Positions 10,171 to 20,128 of a DNA stretch of 64,000 nucleotides are shown one piece after another. This DNA comes from Apodospora peruviana (lineage: Eukaryota > Ascomycota > Sordariomycetes > Sordariales > Lasiosphaeriaceae), in NCBI GenBank assembly GCA_033439685.1, contig JAUEDM010000003.1:960001-1024000 (forward strand), in the 5' to 3' direction. The notes beneath the pieces were generated by a model, which saw nothing but the letters and a program-made list of their open reading frames with translations, did no database searches and was not told the origin of the DNA. The number at the start of each line of letters is the position of its first letter. Within the stretch, counting starts at the first letter, position 1. The position numbers and the translations under genes were made by a program.

Positions 10171-11576
10171 TGAAACGAAAGACATTCTGTCTTAGACAGA
10201 GCATAGTAATAGGATAATCATTGCTCCGACTAGTCAGTCAGCATTCCAGTCGGAATGATACAGTGCAACCGCACAGCCCACGGTCAGAGTTACAATTGTG
10301 TGATTTTGTGTTGAGGATGACTCCGACGCCAATTATCATTACGTTGATTCATTCTTTACAGCAGTGAGAGCCATCAAAGCACCAGTACCTACGTGAAGGT
10401 GCCCCTCTTTGGGCTGTCCGTTCAGATGGTTCGCGACGTATGTAACCCCTAATCTTCCTCAGCCGCCCTCATCGTTTGAAACGTCCGAACGTGCTTTGTA
10501 TACCGCAGGAGTTTGATTAGCGATTGGTCTCTCCGTGTCACACACCAAAGAGCCGGTCAAGCCAAGGCCTGACTGAGACCATGTGCCTAGGAAGCCGGGA
10601 ACATTACGGAACAAACATGGGCTGACAGGGAAACTTTCAAGATCACACCGGTCTAAAGCCAGTGCGGAGACTGATTTCCCCGATCGTACCCCTTGTTTGT
10701 TCAGCTACAGTAATGATTTTTGTCTTGGAGTAAACTATAGAAGCCTCCTTAACGTGAGGAAATTCTTGCCAAATATATTTTCATGGTGCCGTACTAAACT
10801 AGTAAATAATAACCCGCTTACTTGGTGTTTCCTGCCCAAGCATAATGTCTTCCAAGTTTGTATACCACATGTTACAGCAATCCGTAGTTATATCATATAT
10901 GTTAGCTTGTCACTGTGGGTTTTGGGCTATCGTACTACGGATTCGGGAAACTGTGGATCTGTTATTTCTTGGACGACGCGCACGCCGGATAGTGCGAAAT
11001 GTAAAAGGAATGTGCGGATATGTTGGTGCTGATGCAAGGTCCACGTTATTTGGCATTGGTGGTCTTAGCTGAGGCTTTGTCGAGACTGATTAACAAAACT
11101 AGGTAGCTAAGTACCTAGGTATCTTCATCCAGAACCACGGCTAGGAGACGGCGAACATCATATCATTTTGACAGGGGAAGGGAACGTCCCTTGTACCTAC
11201 GGATTACTAGGTCAAGGAGTGCGCCGTACGAATACGCGACACCACCAGTGTGGCCCAGTCAATCGGTATGGTTTTATATCCGTATTGGGAAGAAACAAGC
11301 TCGCATCTGACCCACTCCGTACTCGGTAAACATCTAAGCCTGGGCCAAGTGCAAGGGTCGTTGGTGCAGCAAAAGGACCCCTGAAAATTAAAATGCATGG
11401 AGGATCGCCTGGGGCGCGTCTCCGACAACGTCTTCTGTTCCCAAAAGCTGTACTATTTGGTTGTCGACACTCGCCGCTACTATTTTCCACTGAGGCTGAA
11501 CTGCACGAAGGACTCGGAACGCGACAGTGCCCTCCTAATACACATACAGTTCTACAGGCGCATAAACTTGGCAATC
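10171..11576. other. Intergenic with palindromic spacer motifs
   Basis: No supportable gene. It includes the perfect palindrome TACCTAGGTA at 11112-11121, a motif that recurs in other spacers here, and the leader of the LITAF gene. A 149-codon open frame at 10583-11032 has no start context, domain or splice support. Confidence 0.4.
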
Positions 11577-12409
11577 ATGTCCGAGGACCCGCGCTCTCCA
11601 GAGGACAAGATCGCCGTCGACCTCGAATCTGCACAGTAGGACACTCCCTCGAGCAATCCGCGCGTCAAACCGCTGCATATAATCGCCGGCAAGCTAACCT
11701 GTTTGCGATAACAGACGCCGCAGAGACGAGAACTTACCCGAACCCGTATCGAATCTTCACGACGAAACATCACTGGCACCGACACCTCAAGCTCAACCGG
11801 CCGGCAAGTACGTGCCGGACGAGCCGCAAAGCGCCATGAGCACAACAACAGAGGGGCCTCCGAGGTACAGGCCGACCGAGAGCATGACAAACACAAACAT
11901 GAGCTATATGTCCTCGCCGTCGAGCGCGTTCGTCAATCCGATTGAGAGCGGGACAGCGGCAACGCCCATGAGCGACTTCTCGCAACAGCCACAACCACAA
12001 CCACAACCGACGGTTACGCCGCTCCGCCTGCTCGCCGACCAATCCGACACGATCGACTGCCCGTTCTGCCAGCGGCGCTCCGAGACAAAGATCAAGAAAA
12101 GCCCATCGCCAGTAACATAGTATGCAACAGTCCTCCAACATTCCATATTGATCGTGGGACTACCCAAGGGAATACTAACATGAGTGGAAAAATCAAAGCG
12201 CCGTCGGCACTGCCCTGTTTTTCACAACCGTTATTGGGGCAGTTATGCCCTGTCTGTGCTCGTGCTTCTCGCATATCGACCACCACTGCGCCAACTGCGG
12301 CCGCAGGGTGACCCACAGGCCATATAGGGCGAAGGAGCCGGTGGTTTTCGGAACACCAGATCACCTGAAGGAGCCGTCCAAGTATCCGTCCGCTGTTGCC
12401 TCTCCATAA
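11577..12409 (+). CDS. LITAF-type zinc-ribbon membrane protein
   Basis: Three exons (11577-11635, 11715-12119, 12199-12409) encode 224 residues. Introns are 11636-11714 (GTAGGA, GCTAACC, ACAG) and 12120-12198 (GTATGC, ACTAAC, AAAG). The N-terminal 140 residues are disordered and rich in Pro, Ser, Thr and Gln (a QPQPQPQP run). The C-terminal LITAF domain has the split zinc site: CPFC, then a membrane-dipping hydrophobic stretch (AVGTALFFTTVIGAVMPCLC), then HHCANCGR. In animals this domain anchors proteins on the cytosolic face of late endosomes; fungal members are uncharacterised but presumably also sit on endomembranes. The second intron lies inside the domain between the two CxxC knuckles. 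Without splicing, the frame would stop at TAG 12118, before the second knuckle. Confidence 0.88.
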
Positions 12410-12700
12410 TGGCCGGCAGCTAGGGGATGATCTTTGGGGAAAGAGGGCGCCGAAACAAGAAAAAGGCAATTATAAGGGTCGGATTCAATAAGCGGGAATT
12501 AAAGGTGACATTGCGGGCAAGTTTTGGATTATTAATCGGTTATTCTTTATATACCATTGAGGTGTGAGGCTTCAACTATAGATGGTTCGTTTGAACGTAG
12601 TACATGTATCGTTTGGAGTCTGATGAAGGCTCTCCTTAATTCATCCATAATACTTCAGGTCGAAGACGCTTCTACATAGCCCCCATCTCTGTCCTGGCCT

Positions 12701-13805
12701 TTACCCATGATTCTCCGCCCATGGATCCTTGCTCGTCCCCGTAGAATCCCAGAATTTCAAATAGTATACCAGCACTCCCGTAAGAACCACGGCGCTCCAA
12801 CTTCTCGCCCAGAGCCACCTCTGCCAGTGCACTCTGTGGAGCACGTGCACAAGTCTCCGAAAGCCAAATATAGTATAGATTGGCAACCAGATTGGTGAAG
12901 TCAACATCAAAAGGTCAATACAGACCGCCAAAAATAAAGCACCACACAAGGCAGCATGGTCAAATACAGCACAAACAAAATAGACGGGAAAAAGGAGAGT
13001 AGCTAGGATCCAGCCGTTAGGCAAAATTTCCTCGAGTGGAGTGATCAGATGTAGCGCATACCACTCTACGGGAATGTAAACCCAATTCGCCGCTGATCTG
13101 AATACGTTTGCAATACCGGTCCAGAAAGATGAAGCGTCGCGCGGTGTTTGGCGGTTGCCTTGTATTATGGGGTGGCGACCCAGAAAGCGTAGAAATGGCA
13201 ACGATCCATATCCCCATGGTGACGTAGGTGATAGCCTGCGCGGCAAAGAGGAAGCGGTTGAATCTGCGCACAACAGCCGGCAAGGGGTGAGGACGCAGAA
13301 CAGTGGTAGCACAGTCATCGGCGCCGGTAAGCATGGCCATCAGTTCCCGTGTATTGCGCGTCCAGATCACCCCGTAAGCAACAAAGACAAACACTTCCAA
13401 CCCCACCCAGCTGGCAAAGAATACCGTCGCGTGGCAAAGGAGGTGGGAGTGCCGTGATACCTGTGGATTTTGGCATACACGAACACGACCAATGCGCCGT
13501 TGAGAAGGCGCGCCCAGAGGTCCAGGCCGGTGAACAGGATCGAGGCCTTCGTGAGTAGTACATTGCTTATGTTTGGATTTGAATCTCGGCCATAATCGTG
13601 GTCAATCCCACCGAGAACACCCCTCTCCAAACGGATGTTGGTAGTAGCATCCTCGTCGTCATCGCCTGAAACTCCGGCACTGAGGAAGCGTCTCACCAGA
13701 ACGACCCGGACCGAATGCCGTAGAGATTGTCGCTGCTTGAGCATGTAAGATGCGAACTCGGCGTAGAGAAGAACGGTGTCGAAGAGGGCCGTCGCCTCCC
13801 GTTGC
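12701..13805 (-). CDS. Multi-pass membrane protein, unknown
   Basis: Coding runs from about 13805 to the stop at 12701. The N-terminal part (LFDTVLLYAEFASYMLKQR, then an acidic loop) joins through a 50-nt intron at 13460-13411 (GTATCA, GCCAG) to VGLEVFVFVAYGVIW. Several helices follow (FLFAAQAITYVTMGIWIVAI; WILATLLFPVYFVCAVF; LFLAVCIDLLMLTSPIWL; SAVVLTGVLVYYL). The frame changes between about 13205 and 13090. A 5' splice site GTCGCC with acceptor TTCAG (about 82 nt) would restore it, but the donor is poor, so a frameshift cannot be excluded. The start codon is unresolved: an ATG at 13744 is in frame, but good coding sequence continues upstream of it. I do not recognise the family. Confidence 0.55.
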
Positions 13806-14335
13806 TGGTGGAGTGGTTACGTTTGCTTCCATCATCGTTCAAAGAAGCTCGCTGGCTATACACGCCTGGTTGCTTGAAGGTTTTCTCGCATTATTGCTCG
13901 ATTGTATTGTGTTGCGTTAATGCAATCATGGAGAAGTCGGGGGAGACGTTGAGCTTGGTGAAGAATATGCCGCTTGTCCCCTCTCTGTTCAAGCCCAGCT
14001 GAAAGCAATACCGAATAAACCGTAATGTGGCGTGTTAGCTGTGCTAACGCCATTGGAAGAAATACACGACGTGGCTGATTCTGATACAAATGAAATGCAA
14101 GATGATAGGAGAGACAGAATATATGAATGATAATTGGATAGTCTGAAGTTTAGTTTCCATTGTTGAAGTCCACATGTGGCATATCATATGTTTCTGCTGC
14201 TGTTATCGAAATATCCCAAGACCAAGAAAGCTCCAAGTGTACCACTGCATACAACCCTCGCAAATAACCTAATATTCCTCACCCACAGCGCACTTCATCA
14301 TGAGTACACCATCTCCCCCCCCTACCCGGGTAAAT
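13806..14335. other. Spacer between membrane gene and RiPP-like precursor
   Basis: Likely the 5' end of the membrane gene (possible missing first exon) and the 3' UTR of the precursor gene. Nothing else is supported. Confidence 0.35.
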
Positions 14336-14800
14336 CTACGCATCACGCTTGCCAAACTTGTAGTATTCAACCTCCGAGTCGGCCGGCTCGGCCTCACGCT
14401 TCTTGCCAAACTTGTAGTACTCGACTTCGGGAGCAGCCTCGGCTTCGGCCTCTCGCTTCTCGAACTTGTAGTACTGCACCTCTGCACCAGCTGGCTCGGC
14501 TTCCGCCTCACGCTTCCCAAACTTGTAGTACTCGACGGCCGGCTCGGCTTCAGCTTCGGCTTCGCGCTTCTTGCCAAATTTGTAGTACTCAACCTCGGCG
14601 GGTTCGGCGCCGGCTTCACGTCTGCCAAACTTGTAGTACTCGATGGCTGCTGGGCCGGCGGTTGGGATGTCTGTGGATAGACTACGTTAGCAACTGATCA
14701 AGGCATGTCTCTAGTCACGAGACTTATGAGAGAACTTACTACCGGCAGGAGCAGCGGTGACCACTGCGGCGAGGAGGGTGACGATGGCAGCGAAACGCAT
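14336..14800 (-). CDS. Secreted Kex2-processed repeat precursor (candidate RiPP precursor)
   Basis: Two exons (14800-14740 and 14670-14336) flank a 69-nt intron (GTAAGT, GCTAACG branch, CACAG) and encode 131 residues. Residues 1-17 are a signal peptide (MRFAAIVTLLAAVVTA, AP cleavage). From residue 31 on there are six near-identical units of 10-19 residues: core EYYKFG (unit 4 is QYYKFE), then a dibasic site (RR, KKR or KR), then an EA/EP-rich spacer. Kex2 would cut after the dibasic pair. The EAEA spacers resemble those trimmed by Ste13-type dipeptidyl peptidase in yeast alpha-factor. There is no Trp/Cys core as in filamentous-fungal alpha pheromones. Repeated Tyr-rich cores between Kex2 sites, next to a UstYa oxidase, are the hallmark of dikaritin-type RiPPs (ustiloxin, phomopsin, asperipin families). 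Structure and activity of the product are unknown. Confidence 0.85.
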
Positions 14801-15778
14801 GATGGGCTAGATGTATTGGGATAGAGATTTCTTGTTTGCAGGGATAGATTGACAGATAATTTGAGGTTCTACCGTCAAGAAACTCTTGAATATCCGGAGA
14901 TTGCCAAAGCTGGACAAGAGCCTCGCCATTTATCCTTTTCCTCGCCCCCTTCTTTCTGGCTTTCACCTTCATACGGGATCTGTTCAGCCTTCCATGGCGG
15001 CCGCCGTTGCCGATGTCGTGACGCCCCAACGGCTAAACCCAGAAGCATGACCATGCTGCGCCGCTCACATGTATACAGAGCGTGGTATCACATATAACTG
15101 AATGGAATCATCACCGCCCGTCAACGCTCCTTCAGTGTCATGCTGCGCTGGTCGATATTTCAACCACTTATATGGAGAACCTTTGCAGACCAGTCACACA
15201 CCTTCCTTATGCGTATCCCAGCACACGCGTAGTTGGGTATGGCATCGCTAGGTAGCGAATCCTTTAAACTCACGATAGCCTCGTCGAGACCAATCGAACT
15301 AGTGGATAATGAGGGTCCGCTACGACACTGCGCCAGCAAAGAGGGGATCACGTCACGTCTGACAACGTCGTTGGCGTGCCGAACGAGAGCTTGGTTACAC
15401 TACCGTACATGTAACAGTAGTATCCAACAACACCCTTACGGGGTTCAAAGCGGCGAATCATAAGCTTGCAACCTTCCCTTTCGAATTCCGTGTTATAGCT
15501 CTGGTCGGGCACCCCGGGTTTAGAATCATGTTGCAGAGAGCTAGGTAGGCAGCCCTTCATGCACATATCACTTGAAAAGGCAGGACGCCGCATCCGAATC
15601 TTCCGGTCACAGTGTCCGAAGGCCGAGATGGAAGGTTAGTTCAGGAAAGGAGGAGGAAGAGTAAATAGCATTGAAAGATTGAGTGTGATTTTCCTAGTCT
15701 TAGACATCCCCCATCAAAAAGTCCTCAGAGATCGGGTTCCATCTGACAGTCGATCAGAGGATCTCCAAACGAGAGAAG
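14801..15778. promoter_or_regulatory. Divergent intergenic region of the precursor/UstYa pair
   Basis: The only sequence between the precursor (leftward) and the oxidase (rightward), about 1 kb with no convincing gene, so shared regulation is plausible. The precursor leader is AT-rich and a GATAAA motif on its strand lies near 14930. I cannot name a specific factor-binding site. Confidence 0.4.
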
Positions 15779-16738
15779 ATGAGTTTCAAGAAATCAGTCG
15801 TTTACTCTCCACTCTCAACCCGAGAAGACGGCAGCAGCAGTAGGTCGGACGAGGATCGCCGCCTCCTCAGAGAAGATTCAACAGCAAAATGGCAATCTCG
15901 CCGCCTCAACCTGCCATCATGCCTCATACTCGCCAACATAGCCCTCTTCATCACATCCACCATCCTTTTTCTCATCTCCGCCTCCCTTTTCTACAAGTCC
16001 GGCGGTTTTCGACCTGGCCGAAACGGCCTACTGAAAGCAAGCTCCCACCCCTCACCCATCCTCGACCTCGTCGACATCCCCCTCATCACAAAGCGCATGA
16101 ACGGCAGTCTCCTCGAACCTTCCGCCAGTTCGGACAGGATCATTTACCGTCAGCCGCCCTCCCCCGAAGTCGACGCAGCATGGGACCGGATCCAGACCCG
16201 CGAACCCATCCCCATCACGCGGGAAGACGTCATAAAACTGGGCAAAGACCCGTCCGACGCAGCCAAGTTCCCCACATCCTTCGGAGACGAAGCCTACGTC
16301 GGCAAGATCGACGTTTTCCACCAGATCCACTGCCTCAACACGCTGCGCATGAACCTGCGCAACAACTTCGCGTACTACTACGGGGATGAGTTCCCAGGCG
16401 ACAAACCGACCGACGCATGGCACGACGTTCACGTCGCACACTGCCTCAACATTCTGTTGGAAAATTTGATGTGCGCGGCGAATGTGGACGTGTACACTTC
16501 CTTCTGGATGGACGCGCAGCTACAGCCGTTTCCGGACTTCAACATTGATCACAGGTGCCGCGACTTTGACGCTATCCTGGCGTGGCAGGAGGAGCACGCG
16601 GTGCCGCTGGAGGAGTTTGCCAAGATACGAAGGCCGGCGGACGCCAAAGTGCATATCATGAGCCACGAGTTTAAAGAGGTGATGCATTGGTATGATGAGA
16701 GGCCTGACGATGGGATGCAAGGGGGTGAGACTGCATAA
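15779..16738 (+). CDS. UstYa/DUF3328-family membrane oxidase
   Basis: Single-exon protein of 319 residues. One transmembrane helix lies near residues 45-70 (LILANIALFITSTILFLISA), so the catalytic part would face the secretory lumen. The diagnostic pair of HxxHC motifs is present: HQIHCLN near residue 180 and HVAHCLN near 220. The family signature CRDFDAILAW follows. UstYa-type proteins are thought to be copper- or metal-dependent oxidases that cross-link Tyr side chains in fungal RiPPs. Here the gene is divergent from the Kex2-repeat precursor, with nothing else between. About 319 residues is somewhat longer than the usual 230-270, mostly because of the N-terminal cytosolic tail. No second UstYa, methyltransferase, protease or transporter is adjacent. 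Confidence 0.9.
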   Translation: MSFKKSVVYSPLSTREDGSSSRSDEDRRLLREDSTAKWQSRRLNLPSCLILANIALFITSTILFLISASLFYKSGGFRPGRNGLLKASSHPSPILDLVDIPLITKRMNGSLLEPSASSDRIIYRQPPSPEVDAAWDRIQTREPIPITREDVIKLGKDPSDAAKFPTSFGDEAYVGKIDVFHQIHCLNTLRMNLRNNFAYYYGDEFPGDKPTDAWHDVHVAHCLNILLENLMCAANVDVYTSFWMDAQLQPFPDFNIDHRCRDFDAILAWQEEHAVPLEEFAKIRRPADAKVHIMSHEFKEVMHWYDERPDDGMQGGETA

Positions 16739-16875
16739 GGGCGGAGAATCAAGCTCTTCTTTATATCAGACAAGCCATTTTATATTTGCTATTAATAGAC
16801 GGGGAAACTGTTATCCCATGTCACCCAAAGTGAGACAAAAGTGAAAAAACAAAAAGAAGTCCTCAATTTGGTTGA

Positions 16876-16947
16876 TGACCCTGACCCGATTTGAACGGAT
16901 AACCTTTCGATCTGGAGTCGAACGCGCTACCGTTGCGCCACAAGGCC
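16876..16947 (-). tRNA. tRNA-Trp (CCA anticodon)
   Basis: A 72-nt cloverleaf without intron. The acceptor stem GGCCTTG pairs with CAGGGTC (two G-U pairs), the D stem is GCGC/GCGC, the anticodon stem TTCGA/TCGAA holds loop CTCCAGA, and the T stem ATCCG/CGGGT holds TTCAAAT. Confidence 0.93.
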
Positions 16948-17438
16948 CACTTTTCTTGTCAGACAAGCTCAGTTAACGATCCTATGTTTTTGTGTCTCCG
17001 TTTTAGGGATAGAAAAGTGTCGTGTTCCATTGAGCATGTTGGATTAATGCTGTTCTTTCACTTTTACGTATTCGGACTGATTAAAGATATTTCCAATAGT
17101 AGAAAATGTTACTAAGTATCTTAAGGCGTTCTTGCCTCTGATAACTTTCCGCCGCCCAAGGGGAAGAGCAGTAGTCTTGGAGCAGATTCAAGTTGTTCGC
17201 TGGGCGACAAGTTCAAGACACAACAAAATTATTCCTACATAAAGAACTTTAACACGTGTTCAAAGCAATTTCAGTTGCCTACAATGTGCATCTCTCAAAG
17301 TTGAAGTTTTTTTGAGACTTGTCAGGATATCCACCTTTGCCGTTCTCACTATTGGCCTGGTGGATCATGCATCGAAGTCTGCGGGGTTTCACAATCCACA
17401 AACCCGAGTCAGAAACTCCATCAAACAAGCATCTCGAC
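16948..17438. other. Spacer between two tRNA genes
   Basis: AT-rich, no gene recognised. Confidence 0.4.
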
Positions 17439-17520
17439 GGCGTGGTGGCAGAGTGGTCTAATGCGCATGACTAGAAATCATGTCTCTTCGGAGGCGTCTG
17501 TTCAAATCAGGCCCACGTCG
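17439..17520 (+). tRNA. tRNA-Ser (AGA anticodon)
   Basis: An 82-nt class II tRNA. The acceptor GGCGTGG pairs with CCACGTC, the anticodon stem CATGA/TCATG holds loop CTAGAAA, the long variable arm is TCTCTTCGGAGGC-like, and the T arm GTCTG/CAGGC holds TTCAAAT. No intron. Confidence 0.93.
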
Positions 17521-18113
17521 ATGGTCTACAGCCTCAGCTGTGTCGTTGGAAACAATGTCATGGTTGTTGATTACTCTTCTTTTGCGGAGTAAGAGTTGAG
17601 TTGATGATCTTTGAACTGCAATTATCGGAGGATATGGTTATGGCTGTTTCGTTATCCTTTCCTTTTTTGTGTGTTGTATTATTTGTCCCCAAGGTCCAAG
17701 ACGAAGCCGTCAGACAGGAGAATGCAGAGCAAGATGCCAGTGATAATAGATGCCTTCTCCCATCTTTGCTGCTGGCTGCCACCACCAGCTTTGCGAGCAT
17801 GGGACAACGAGCTGCCAAGCCTCAGGTTAAGTTGCTCTATCTTGAACGATAACGGCTCGATGCTTAATCCGGATCGTCAAACGGTTTGTGCTGGACAGTT
17901 GGTACGAGTCTGTACGGATTACTGTACCTACTGGAAGCGGAAGTGTGGCTGCCTAAGGCGCTGCAACCGCGCAACCAATAACTGTGGGCGGGCGCGCCTG
18001 GAAATGCCTTCACGTCTCAGTTTTCCCCAAAACAAGTTCGACATCAGCTTGCGTGTTCTCTTTCCTCTCAGTCCGCAGCAAGAAACAACAAAACAGCAAA
18101 CCAAGAAAAAACA
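17521..18113. other. Promoter region of the small tail-anchored gene
   Basis: No supported gene. Short frames at 17601-18000 lack domains and disagree with one another. The last 100 nt, A-rich before the start codon, look like a fungal leader. Confidence 0.4.
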
Positions 18114-18356
18114 ATGGCCAGTCAACAGGGAGATTCAGATGCCATTGATAAGAGTGTGATGGAGCGGATTCTCGAACAGTGCTCGCGCCCACTCTCACAA
18201 GAGAGGACCGACGAACTTGCTGCCTCTGCCCGTGCATTCCGTGATCAAGTGGTGGAGACAAGACGACGACGCGAGCGGAGAAAGTTCATTGTGTTGGTTT
18301 GTATTGGAGTCCTTATTGTTTATTTCCGACGATACTGGTTTTGTGAACATGGATGA
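18114..18356 (+). CDS. Small tail-anchored membrane protein (80 aa)
   Basis: The start lies in a good fungal context (AAACAATGGCC after an A-rich leader). The 80-residue product has a soluble acidic/helical N-terminus (MERILEQCSRPLSQERTDEL), an Arg-rich stretch (ETRRRRERRKF) and one hydrophobic helix (IVLVCIGVLIVYF) close to the C-terminus. This is the layout of a tail-anchored protein with positive charges on the cytosolic side. I do not recognise the family. The 3' end is plausible but a further intron cannot be ruled out. Confidence 0.5.
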   Translation: MASQQGDSDAIDKSVMERILEQCSRPLSQERTDELAASARAFRDQVVETRRRRERRKFIVLVCIGVLIVYFRRYWFCEHG

Positions 18357-19064
18357 GACACTATCCAGCTACGGCGCCAGTGAGTTGTGAGTGGGTGTTG
18401 GGCCATATTTGTTCTTCGGGGACAGGTCGCGCAGGATGTTATCGTGTGGATGAATCGGTTCAACGAACGGGACTGGACTTGCTCATACCGCCTTGAGGGA
18501 CTTGAGCACAATCCTCTGCTGGCTGTCACCAACTCAGCTTCACGCCAAACGCAACCGGGGGTCCTCCGCCGGTTGGTTTCAGGGTAGCATACGTGGAAGT
18601 TTCGAGGAAGCCTTTGCAGGAGTACACGTGGGATGGGGGTCGACTCGGAGCAGGCTCATGGTTAGTGTTTCTTGTAAAGTTGGAATGCGTTGCTTCTGGC
18701 CGACACCGGTCACGATACAAGCTTTCCAGTGGGTCTCTTCCCGACTCTACGACACACCTTAGCACGAGATGAATGAAGCTTGCCAGTCAACCGTATCTTT
18801 AAGCACAGCGACGACGACAAGGTGAATGTCGGCATTGACTCCTGTGATAGCACGGGCAACTCAACCTGCGAGTAGACGAAACCACAGAAGCGACTGCGCT
18901 CACCACGGAAACCATTCGAGTTTAATCTGTATCACTGGGACTTCAATACCAACCCAACTATACTCAGTGGATAGTACGTAGGTAGTTTATATCATATATT
19001 CTTCAACCCATCGTCCGCAGGGGCCATATATATACAAATCCCGCATACCCGGAGATCGTTCTCG
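18357..19064. other. Intergenic, no gene seen
   Basis: Only short unsupported frames. Confidence 0.4.
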
Positions 19065-19612
19065 CTACCTCCCTAGGTATCCTCCCAGACACCGACTTAC
19101 CAAGGTAACTAAATACAGAAAAAATAAAACCAATACTACATACACCGCATTGACAGCCAGCCGGCCACCTCTCGCGGCGCCAACAATGGCATAAGACCAA
19201 CAAGCAAAGTATTCTTCAAACCGGACCGAGCCCGCCGCCGTGCCACTCGTCAAAAAGCAATGCATGACAGCTGCGCCCCCCACCAAAACAAGAATGTTGA
19301 AGTGATAAAAGGTATATCCAAAGAGAGATGTGAAGAGAAGACGTGTCCAAAAAATGAGAGAACTGGTAACACGTATGCTGAAGGCTTTTTTGGGGGTGAA
19401 GAAGAAAAAGAATGCTCCGTCTATGAGTGCCGAGCTGATGAAAGAAGAAATATTCGTTTTGTTCGTTAGTTGGGGATTGATCCGATGGATCTCCGCTCCA
19501 TCCCATGATATGCGTTGCGTTGTAACTCGTGCGTATGGATCGGATGAGATCCGGGCTGAGGCGGGACAAGTCGACAGCGCCCCGGGTCGTAAGTCATCCG
19601 GGCCTTGTCGCC
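19065..19612 (-). CDS. Possible membrane-protein exon downstream of 20128 gene
   Basis: A 180-codon open frame with three hydrophobic stretches (LIFWTRLLFTSLFGYTFYHF; ILVLVGGAAVMHCFL; AVYVVLVLFFLYLVTLV). If the gene starting at 20128 is spliced from 19720 (GTGAAT donor just before its TGA) to the TTGTCAG acceptor at 19613, this frame becomes its second exon in phase. The FFFFF run and weak composition argue against it. The alternatives are an unrelated small membrane protein or chance. Confidence 0.25.
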
Positions 19613-19663
19613 CTGACAACTCACAGGTGTGAGCAAAGGCACGACGACCTCACATAAAGCCCC

Positions 19664-20128
19664 TTAATCCTCATAGTGTATGGCCGCGGGATTGACGACG
19701 CGAAAGTCCTCCATTCACCGGACATCGCTGAAGCTTCCGCGCCGTTGCTGTGTCCTCCAACCATCTTCCGCAACGGGGTCCATCGACGGCTTGTTGCTGT
19801 TGCTCATCGAAGAGCCGAACCCGGGCATGGATGACCAGCGGTTGAGACGCTTCCGTTCCTTCGTAGCTTCGACTGACGGCGCCGCGGTCGTCGGCGAGGG
19901 AAGACTATCGGCCACGGTCTGGTTGCTGCTGCTGCCGCCGCTGTTGTTCGTCCTGCTTGTATTGGACGAGGAACCGGTTGTGTTGGGCGACTGGTAGATG
20001 TACTCGCCGTCGACGTAGATGGCGTTGGACACGAAGGTCGAACGGCGGTGGCGGCGGCGGGTGTAGCGCTGCTCGAGCCGGAAGAGCTCGATCTTGGCGT
20101 GGATGCGGTCGAGGATGTTGAGCCCCAT
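19664..20128 (-). CDS. Small Ser-rich protein with in-frame UGA near its end
   Basis: From the ATG at 20128 the frame gives a basic helix with a distinctive motif (NILDRIHAKIELFRLEQRY), then RRRHRRSTFVSNAIYVDGEY and a Ser/Thr/Asn-rich disordered region with KRLNRWSSMPGFGSS. The first stop is TGA at 19715-19717, after 137 residues. The same frame then continues 16 codons (MEDFRVVNPAAIHYED) to TAA at 19664-19666, and this tail looks coding. Either the protein ends at TGA, or the TGA is a nonsense mutation or recoded stop, or a GTGAAT donor overlapping the stop begins an intron. No family name is recalled. Confidence 0.6.

Noticed and set aside
10583..11032. 149-codon plus-strand frame
   Set aside because: No domain, splice support or start context; composition like surrounding spacer.
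14300..14680. Plus-strand repetitive open frame with LAKLVVL units
   Set aside because: Antisense shadow of the EYYKFG repeats.
14336..14800. Reading the repeat precursor as an alpha-pheromone gene
   Set aside because: The Kex2/Ste13-like layout fits, but the cores lack the Trp/Cys-rich pheromone pattern of Sordariomycetes and a UstYa gene is adjacent.
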